Below are positions 51,901 through 57,638 of a stretch of DNA of 64,000 nt, piece by piece (the first letter of the stretch is position 1; the number at the start of each line of letters is the position of its first letter). This DNA comes from Ruminococcus sp. (GTDB lineage: Bacteria > Bacillota > Clostridia > Oscillospirales > Ruminococcaceae). The notes beneath the pieces were generated by a model. That model saw only the letters and a list, made by a program, of their open reading frames with translations, ran no database searches and was not told the DNA's origin. Both the position numbers and the translations under genes were made by a program. The stretch covers positions 1-64,000 of the forward strand of contig JAKSQT010000004.1 of the NCBI GenBank assembly GCA_024403995.1, in the 5' to 3' direction.

Positions 51901-52526
51901 ACGATATCGGTTTCGGCGGTCTTGACCATGTTCTCGCATCAGGCAAGAATGTAAACGTTCTCGTATTCGATACAGAAGTTTACTCAAATACAGGCGGACA
52001 GGCTTCCAAGTCAACTCCAACAGGTGCTATCGCTCAGTTCGCAGCTGCTGGTAAGGCTATGAAGAAGAAGGATCTCGCTGGTATTGCAATGAGCTATGGT
52101 TATGTTTACGTTGCACACGTTGCTATGGGTGCTAACATGAACCAGTGTATCAAGGCATTTGCTGAGGCTGAGGCTTATGACGGTCCATCACTCATCATCT
52201 GCTACGCTCCATGTATCAACCACGGTATCAAGACAGGTATGGCTACTGCTCAGGCAGAAGAGAAGAAGGCTGTTGAGGCTGGTTACTGGCACCTCTACAG
52301 ATACAATCCTGCTCTCAAGGAAGAAGGCAAGAATCCATTCTCACTCGACTCCAAGGCTCCAAACGTTGACGAGTACAAGAACTTCCTCATGGGTGAAGTT
52401 CGTTACAACTCACTCGCTCGTTCTAACCCTGAGAGAGCTGAAGTTCTGTTCAATGCTGCTGTTGAGAACGCTAAGAACAGATACGATTATCTCACAAGAC
52501 TTACTGCCCTCTACGGACAGGACTAA
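48984..52526 (+). CDS. nifJ: Pyruvate:ferredoxin (flavodoxin) oxidoreductase
   Basis: A 1180-residue single-chain PFOR that converts pyruvate and CoA to acetyl-CoA, CO2 and reduced ferredoxin. The two [4Fe-4S] motifs are CIQCNQCAYVCP at about 695 and CTGCGVCANVCP at about 750; the proximal cluster Cys pair is CAGCGE at about 820, and the TPP motif GDGWAYDIGFGGLDH is at about 968-982. Length and domain order are standard. Very biased codon use (GCT, AAG) shows strong expression. AGGAGGT precedes the ATG. It works with ppdK in the same central pathway. Confidence 0.97.
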   Translation: MAIKRKMKTMDGNNAAAWVSYPFTDVAAIYPITPSSVMAEVTDTWSAKDKKNLFGQPVTVAEMQSEAGAAGTVHGSLSAGALTTTYTASQGLLLMIPNMYKIAGELLPNVIHVSARCVSSHALNIFGDHSDIYACRQTGYAMLCSSNAQEVMDLGAVAHLSTIKGRVPFLHFFDGFRTSHEIQKIATWDDETLYSLLDKDAAQSFRDKALHPERPVLRGSAQNPDIFFQAREACNKYYDAIPGIVEDYMNKVNELIGTDYKLFNYYGAADAEHIIIAMGSVNDTIEETIDYLNANGGKYGLVKVRLFRPFVAEKLLAVIPDSVKRISVLDRTKEPGSIGEPLYLDVVAALKGSKFNDIPVFTGRYGLGSKDTVPAQIVAVFKNSTKARFTIGIEDDVTNLSLPLEANPDSAPAGTTACKFWGLGSDGTVGANKNSIKIIGDHTDLYAQAYFAYDSKKSGGVTISHLRFGKTPIKSTYLINKADFVACHNQSYIDKYDMVSDIKPGGTFLLNTIWSVDELDANLPGQVKRYIAENNINFYIINGVKLGEETGMGTRINTILQSAFFKLANIIPFEDALKYMKDAAEASYSKKGQDIVEKNWNAIDAGHQNIVKVDVPESWKTAADTQMGMAAVSCDNKTLQDYVNNIQIPCNAQKGDKLPVSTFVDMADGTFPQGSAAFEKRGIAVKVPAWDASKCIQCNQCAYVCPHAVIRPVALTEAEAAAAPAAIKTADFKPALNGLKFTMTVSTLDCTGCGVCANVCPAKESALTMEPIASQMDQQEVFNYCVNIDSKAEVAEKFKADTVKGSQFRQPYLEFSGACAGCGETPYAKLATQLFGDRMMIANATGCSSIWGGSAPSTPYTVDKKGRGPAWSNSLFEDNAEFGYGMYLAQETLRKRVTAKVKALEEKAEGDVKAAIAEYFETYNNGAANSIATDKLVAALEACGCDDAKAILAEKDYLSKKSQWIFGGDGWAYDIGFGGLDHVLASGKNVNVLVFDTEVYSNTGGQASKSTPTGAIAQFAAAGKAMKKKDLAGIAMSYGYVYVAHVAMGANMNQCIKAFAEAEAYDGPSLIICYAPCINHGIKTGMATAQAEEKKAVEAGYWHLYRYNPALKEEGKNPFSLDSKAPNVDEYKNFLMGEVRYNSLARSNPERAEVLFNAAVENAKNRYDYLTRLTALYGQD

Positions 52527-52583
52527 TATAAGTTATTGCTCCTGAGTTGACTTGCTGCATCTGACGCACATGGCAGTCAGTAG

Positions 52584-52647
52584 GAAAATTCTTCAGAAAT
52601 AAGCAAAAGTAAGCCCCCGTTTCGGATATGAAACGGGGGTTTTTGTA
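52584..52647 (+). repeat. 64-bp terminator repeat, left copy
   Basis: GAAAATTCTTCAGAAATAAG then AAGCCCCCGTTTCGG and an ACGGGGG-T5 terminator. It matches 53558-53621 at 63 of 64 positions. It lies 58 nt after the PFOR stop and is probably its native terminator. Confidence 0.88.
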
Positions 52648-52742
52648 ATTATAAATCAATGATGCAGCACATATGTATGCTTGCCTTGGTATATTAAAAG
52701 ATATTTGTTATTAAGTTGGTTGATGAGATTGATGCTATCGGT

Positions 52743-52925
52743 TTATTTTGACTGCTGTATTTTCCAGTTGTGTCCGCAGTCCTGACAAATACACACGCTG
52801 ACATTTTGCTTTTTTGCTAAAAAGCCAAAAATTCCAAAGAAACACCACCATAGACAACCGTGTTTCTTTCTTTCTTGTGAGACAGTCATTTGAATTCTTT
52901 CACTACCGCATTTTGGACATTTCAT
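52743..52925 (-). CDS. Small zinc-ribbon membrane-like protein
   Basis: Sixty residues with one Cys pair at each end (CPKC at 3-6, CQDC near 48-51), forming a zinc ribbon split by a hydrophobic stretch HGCLWWCFFGIFGFLA. AGGAGG precedes the ATG. Unusual in that the ribbon is interrupted by a potential membrane hairpin. No family name recognised; it is part of the cassette between the terminator repeats. Confidence 0.7.
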   Translation of the reverse strand: MKCPKCGSERIQMTVSQERKKHGCLWWCFFGIFGFLAKKQNVSVCICQDCGHNWKIQQSK

Positions 52926-53051
52926 AGTAATTCCTCCTGTTTTTAGATTGATGATAAAATATTTTATTGCTATAATGCTACTTGTTTAATTTTGTAAATT
53001 ATTTCCAATATAGGTTAGATAGTATATATCTGATTTTTATGAGTTGCTGTT

Positions 53052-53129
53052 TCAGGTATAGTTTAGTAAAAGACCTATAATAACGATACTTGCAATGGTT
53101 ATAGAAATTGGACTTCCTCTTATTTCCAT
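53052..53129 (-). CDS. 25-aa hydrophobic peptide
   Basis: The frame reads MEIRGSPISITIASIVIIGL and then LLNYT. Its ATG has the full ribosome site AAGGAGG 10 nt upstream, rare for a random frame. It is one hydrophobic helix with a single basic residue near the start, resembling type I toxins or small membrane regulators. It is shorter than most ORF finders report. Confidence 0.55.
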   Translation of the reverse strand: MEIRGSPISITIASIVIIGLLLNYT

Positions 53130-53316
53130 GGTAGATGCCTCCTTGCTTAATTTGTTTCCACATATATAGTATATATTATTTGTGCGTTGTTGCCTTAAAA
53201 CTAAGTAATCCCATAAGAAATCAACTATACTAAAAAGTCAACGGTTTACCGACGATTATTTTGTACAAAAAATGCTATGATAATTTATATAAATATCACG
53301 AAGGGGCGGCATTTGT

Positions 53317-53559
53317 ATGAATATTTCTGAGGCTGTTGCAGAGCGTATACTTGAATTATGTGAAAAGAAAAATATAACAGTAAATAAACTTTCTACTATT
53401 TCTGTTGTAACACAGTCAACCGTAAATGACATTGTAAATCACAAAGCAAAAAATATCGGCATTGTTACAATTAAAAAGTTATGTGACGGACTTGATATGA
53501 CTATCACTGAATTTTTTGATACTGATGTTTTTCGTTCACTTGAACAGGAAATGTATTGA
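53317..53559 (+). CDS. XRE-family regulator of the small cassette
   Basis: An 80-residue Cro/CI protein: AERILELCEKKNITVNKLSTISVVTQSTVNDIVNHKAKNIGIVTIKKLCDGLDMTITEFFDTD. This is the form seen in mobile-element and phage-like loci. AAGGGGCGG precedes the ATG. Its TGA overlaps the right terminator repeat by two bases. It may control the divergent small genes on its left. Confidence 0.85.
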   Translation: MNISEAVAERILELCEKKNITVNKLSTISVVTQSTVNDIVNHKAKNIGIVTIKKLCDGLDMTITEFFDTDVFRSLEQEMY

Positions 53560-53621
53560 AAATTCTTCAGAAATAAGCAAAAGTAAGCCCCCGTTTCGGA
53601 TAAGAAACGGGGGTTTTTGTA
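53558..53621 (+). repeat. 64-bp terminator repeat, right copy
   Basis: Same orientation as 52584-52647 with one mismatch in the loop. It begins inside the XRE stop codon, so the cassette boundary falls exactly at the gene end. Confidence 0.88.
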
Positions 53622-53632
53622 TAAGAACAATA

Positions 53633-53741
53633 TAACGGCAGTTCTTATTTGGATACCCTGTACTTTTTATTGAGGGAAAACCTTTTGAAAAAGGTTCTTC
53701 CCCGATAAAGAGCATAGTATTTCAAACAAGAACTGCCGTTA
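53633..53741. terminator. Long compound hairpin between convergent genes
   Basis: Arms TAACGGCAGTTCTT and complement enclose the AAAACCTTTTGAAAAAGGTT core hairpin. It is between the XRE gene and the histidine kinase gene, which converge. Confidence 0.72.
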
Positions 53742-53751
53742 CGCTGTTCTT

Positions 53752-55620
53752 TTACAAAGTCACCACAAAGCAGATGCTTTTGCCTTCACGGTTGAGGACG
53801 TGAACTTTGAATTTATGCTTGTCGATTATTGATTTAGCTATCGCAAGACCAAGACCATAGCCGCCTGTTGCACGGTTACGGGAAGCGTCGCTGCGGTAGA
53901 AACGCTCAAAGATCTTCTCCTTATCCTCGTCTTTGACACCTGAACCGGTATTATAGACTGAGAATATTTTCTTATCGCCCTGACGTTTCAGCATTACCTT
54001 GACGGTACCGCCGTCGTTTGAATATTTCAGGGCATTATCGATGAAAATTGCAGCCATCTGCTTGATATGTCGTTCGCTGCCGTTTACCATGATGCCGTCA
54101 TCAACATCAATGGAGAACTGTTTGTTCTGTTCAAAAGCCTGACACTCGAAAGGCAGGGCAGTATTCATAATAGCCTTGCTCATATCGAAATCAGTGCGGA
54201 TAAAGTCTGATGAATTATTTTCAAGTCGTGTGAGGTTGAGCAGATCATTAACGAGAACATTCATTCTTTCCGTTTGTGACTGTATGTATTGCAGCCATTT
54301 GTTTTCGCCGATCTCTCCCGAAAGAACGTCAGCATTTGCAGAAATTACAGTCAGCGGAGTTTTAAGCTCGTGGCTTGCATCAGAGATGAACTGTTTCTGT
54401 CTGCCGAAAGCAGTTTCGATAGGTTCGATGCTCTTTTTGCTGAAGAAATAGGCAACTACAGAGAGAATAAGAATACTGATTATGCCGATAATAATCGTAG
54501 TGCGCTTTAACTGTGAAAATACTTCAAGTTCGCCGCTTTTATCGGTAAAGACCATGAGAGTGCCGTTATTCTTTTTAACAGAGCAGTACTGGAGCTTATC
54601 AAGCATACCGGATTTACTGTTGCTGTTGAGAACTTTGAGGACATAGCTCTGAGCAGTAGTTTTATCAAGGTCATCGTTATTCATTGATGAAACATATCTG
54701 CCGTTATTGTCAGCCATGATGAGGAAGAAATCTATTGAGCCGAGAGTTTTTGGAATTGGTTCATTTTCTTTTTTTGACTCGATATTTTTTTCCTGTTCAT
54801 CAATTTGCTTATGCGGAGTATCATTTTCAAGACTCATAATACCGCCGTCGTAGACAGAGTCATTATTCATGGTATTGCCGAGCTGAACGATACCGCCGTC
54901 ATAGAGGTCATTGAAAGCAGTCTGCTGTACAAATTGATTTCCCTGATCATATACAGGCTGTTCAGGAGCATTCTGTTGGTCAGGCATCTGAGGTTCATCG
55001 GACTGAGTTGGAATAGCATACGGATTCCACCACCAGCCCCAAGGATTATACCACCACCACGGCGGAGCGCCTGTGCCGTCCCACTGAGGAATGTTGTTCG
55101 GATCCCACTGTGGATTCTGATTTGGGTCATACTGATTCCACCAGTCAGGCGGAGCAGTAGTATTAGGCTGAGAAGGCTCAGTTGGCGGATTGGTTTCGGG
55201 AACGACCGGTTCATCAATAATGTCAGGTTCTTCTATGATATCCGGTTCTTCCGGTTCTTCGATAAATTCTTCTGTTGTATCAGGCTCGGTCACTGTAGTG
55301 ACTGCTGTTGTCGGCGCTGTAGTTTCGGTTGTAGTTATAACTGTAGTAGTCACTTCGGTAGTTGTTGCAGCGGTAGTCGGTAATTCTTTTTTCCAGATAT
55401 CGTTTTTCTTGTTCTTGGTACTTTCAGGACGGTTAAGAGTGAATGTTTCCGTTTTATTGTCATATTCTATGCCTGCGGCTATTTGTTCAAGGACATATTC
55501 CGACTGACGGCTGATGACAGTCTGCGTTATGATGTTGATAGCACTCAGCAGACCGATGAACACGGCAAGGAGAATGCTGACAATGAGAGAAAAGAGTTTC
55601 ATTTGTGCTTTTTTAAACAT
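53752..55620 (-). CDS. Sensor histidine kinase with Trp/Pro/Asn-rich ectodomain
   Basis: A 622-residue membrane kinase. The first helix is at about 8-32, and a large external region (33-380) has a Thr-rich run (TTAATTTEVTTTVITTTET), an Asp/Glu/Pro run and a striking Trp/Pro/Asn segment (WWNQYDPNQNPQWDP, then APPWWWYNPWGWWWNPYA). The second helix is TIIIGIISILILSVVAYFF. The kinase core carries ASHELKTPLTV (phospho-His near 416), IFIDNALKYSNDGG and GYGLGLAIAKSII. ATG 55620 follows AGGAGGA. It pairs with the OmpR-type regulator 4 nt upstream. The signal is unknown. Confidence 0.9.
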   Translation of the reverse strand: MFKKAQMKLFSLIVSILLAVFIGLLSAINIITQTVISRQSEYVLEQIAAGIEYDNKTETFTLNRPESTKNKKNDIWKKELPTTAATTTEVTTTVITTTETTAPTTAVTTVTEPDTTEEFIEEPEEPDIIEEPDIIDEPVVPETNPPTEPSQPNTTAPPDWWNQYDPNQNPQWDPNNIPQWDGTGAPPWWWYNPWGWWWNPYAIPTQSDEPQMPDQQNAPEQPVYDQGNQFVQQTAFNDLYDGGIVQLGNTMNNDSVYDGGIMSLENDTPHKQIDEQEKNIESKKENEPIPKTLGSIDFFLIMADNNGRYVSSMNNDDLDKTTAQSYVLKVLNSNSKSGMLDKLQYCSVKKNNGTLMVFTDKSGELEVFSQLKRTTIIIGIISILILSVVAYFFSKKSIEPIETAFGRQKQFISDASHELKTPLTVISANADVLSGEIGENKWLQYIQSQTERMNVLVNDLLNLTRLENNSSDFIRTDFDMSKAIMNTALPFECQAFEQNKQFSIDVDDGIMVNGSERHIKQMAAIFIDNALKYSNDGGTVKVMLKRQGDKKIFSVYNTGSGVKDEDKEKIFERFYRSDASRNRATGGYGLGLAIAKSIIDKHKFKVHVLNREGKSICFVVTL

Positions 55621-55624
55621 AGAC

Positions 55625-56302
55625 TCATTCCTCCTGTTCAAGAGAGTAGCCGATTCCACGGGCAGTTTTTATCTGTACAGGGGCGCTTATCGAGGCAAGT
55701 TTTTTTCTCAGGAACGAGATATAAACTTCAATGTTATTATATTCAACATCGCTTTCGTATCCCCAGATCTTCTCGATAATACGTTCTTTCGGGAGTATTC
55801 TGCGTGGATTTGAGATAAGAAGCTCCATTATCTGGAATTCTTTAAGGCTGAGTTTAACATCATTGCCCTCCCACATGACTGAACAGGTGTCCTTATTGAG
55901 CATAAGACCGTTGAAATCGAGTTTATTGTCATCGACGATCTCGCCTTTTCGTCTGGTCAGTGCTCTTATTCGTGCAAGCAGTTCGCCTGTTATGAAAGGC
56001 TTTGTGAGATAGTCATCAGCGCCGCAGTCAAGACCGTTTATCTTGTCCTCGACTTCACTTCTTGCGGTAAGCAGAAGGACGGGAGAGTTGACCTTGTTTG
56101 CACGGAGATTTCTCAGCACATCGATTCCGTTCATACCGGGAAGCATGATATCAAGTACGATACAGTCATAAATTCCCGTCATGGCATTGTCAAGACCGCT
56201 GATACCGTCATAGGAGGTGTCAACGCTGTACATATTCCTTTTAAGTATTTCACTTAAAGCATCAGCAAGCTGCATCTCGTCCTCAACAACGAGTATTTTC
56301 AT
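55625..56302 (-). CDS. OmpR-family response regulator
   Basis: A 225-residue regulator. The receiver domain begins MKILVVEDEMQLADAL, has the phosphoacceptor Asp in CIVLDIMLPGMNGIDV and the Lys in DYLTKPF. The winged-helix effector domain has ERIIEKIWGYESDVEYNNIEVYISFLRKKL. AAGGGGA precedes the ATG. First gene of the two-component operon. Confidence 0.95.
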   Translation of the reverse strand: MKILVVEDEMQLADALSEILKRNMYSVDTSYDGISGLDNAMTGIYDCIVLDIMLPGMNGIDVLRNLRANKVNSPVLLLTARSEVEDKINGLDCGADDYLTKPFITGELLARIRALTRRKGEIVDDNKLDFNGLMLNKDTCSVMWEGNDVKLSLKEFQIMELLISNPRRILPKERIIEKIWGYESDVEYNNIEVYISFLRKKLASISAPVQIKTARGIGYSLEQEE

Positions 56303-56523
56303 AAAAATTTCCCCTTAATAAAAATTTGGAGCAGTTTATAGGTGTGCCGCATTGTTCTTATGCGTTTCTGCCTCCTGTAATTACAATTTTTCACCATACC
56401 TTATTATAACACAAAATCTTGAAATAAACTTAAAAAATAATTAGTTTATATATTTTATTTATAAAAAATTAAGTGAATATTTTGTGCATTTCAACAATTT
56501 TGAATAAATAAGAGTGACAAATA

Positions 56524-56552
56524 TTGACTAAGAGTTGAATTTATGATAAAAT
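56524..56552 (+). promoter_or_regulatory. Promoter of the helical-repeat gene
   Basis: TTGACT (56524-56529) and TAAAAT (56547-56552) with a 17-nt spacer. Confidence 0.6.
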
Positions 56553-56560
56553 TAAAACAT

Positions 56561-56646
56561 GGGTACCTCTAAAAACCCGTTTTGAGTAAGAAAACACTGA
56601 TAGGTGCGAAGCTGATTTTTCTCAGAAGGGGTTTTTAGAGGAACCC
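56561..56646 (+). repeat. Leader hairpin with inserted loop
   Basis: Arms GGGTACCTCTAAAAACCC and its complement (one mismatch) are close to those of the hairpin before glmU, but the loop carries about 32 extra nt. It falls right at the start of the predicted transcript. Confidence 0.65.
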
Positions 56647-56700
56647 ATATATATTGAGGGTACAAGAGAATGACTTCCACAGACAAGGAGGGAAGAGTCT

Positions 56701-57402
56701 ATGTTGTCTCCTATTGAAAGAAAAAAAATCTCTTTTTCGCTTATCCCATCACATGGCACAGACATGAAGAAGTATGATGAGGTTTACCTTACATTTGCTA
56801 ATACAGGTTATAACAAGGAACTTTGTGAATTTTATGCACAGACATTCATTGAAAATGTCAAAAAGCCTAATGTAATAGATGTTTTACAGCTTGCAGGACT
56901 TTATGAAAGAATACATGACCATAAAACAGCACTTTATTACCTTAATACTTTACAGGATAAAAAACTCGGCGGCAATGAAAAATATTTGTATTTCGTCCAG
57001 ACACTAAAAGAAATAAGTCTCTCAGGAAACGGCCTTGAAGCCGAGATATTCAGAACAAAGAATATCAATTTCTTGCAGAACCATTCAGAAAAAATGCCAA
57101 TCCAGAAACAGGCAGACCTCTATATCGCACTTGCACTGACTGACTGTGCCTGCAAAAACTATGAACAGGCGCTGAAACTGTTGAAATTCGGCTATAAACC
57201 GCAGGGAAAGAATGATCCCAAGCTTCTTGAGATCTTCATAACGGCTGTTTATATTTTCGCAAAGTATGGCGATCAGGAAGGCCTTGAAGGCGCACTTGCA
57301 AACGCAAACAGCTGTCTGGGACTTTATAAGAATTTTGATTTCGGCTGGTATAAGGAATACTATGCAAACCGCATCGAATCAGCATCCAAAGGAATTTTCT
57401 GA
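56701..57402 (+). CDS. Helical-repeat hypothetical protein
   Basis: A 233-residue protein with no signal peptide and helical pairs resembling TPRs (LAGLYERIHDHKTALYYLNTL, IALALTDCACKNYEQALKLLKFGYKP). It may bind a partner protein. No family is recognised. ACAAGGAGG precedes the ATG. It is alone in its transcript, with a clear terminator. Confidence 0.7.
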   Translation: MLSPIERKKISFSLIPSHGTDMKKYDEVYLTFANTGYNKELCEFYAQTFIENVKKPNVIDVLQLAGLYERIHDHKTALYYLNTLQDKKLGGNEKYLYFVQTLKEISLSGNGLEAEIFRTKNINFLQNHSEKMPIQKQADLYIALALTDCACKNYEQALKLLKFGYKPQGKNDPKLLEIFITAVYIFAKYGDQEGLEGALANANSCLGLYKNFDFGWYKEYYANRIESASKGIF

Positions 57403-57429
57403 CAAAATTGCCATATATCTCCATTAAAG

Positions 57430-57475
57430 AACTTCCGTAACGACGTATGAAAACGCCGTTAACGGAAGTTTTTTT
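57430..57475 (+). terminator. Terminator
   Basis: AACTTCCGT and ACGGAAGTT arms, with extra pairing inside, followed by seven T. Confidence 0.8.
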
Positions 57476-57477
57476 AT

Positions 57478-57518
57478 AAAAAAAGCACCGCAGCGGTCTT
57501 TTTCAGACTTCTGCGGTG
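57478..57518 (-). terminator. GH74 terminator
   Basis: CACCGCAG and CTGCGGTG arms with further pairing and a seven-T run on the minus strand, 120 nt after the GH74 stop. Confidence 0.78.
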
Positions 57519-57638
57519 TATAAGAACCGAAAATCGGAAGCGAAATGAACCGTTGCAGAGTTCTCCTAATAATATCCCCCGATATTGGCAGCAGTTTACC
57601 CGATTTCCGGTTTTTTGCCGTATAATTCAGTACAAATT

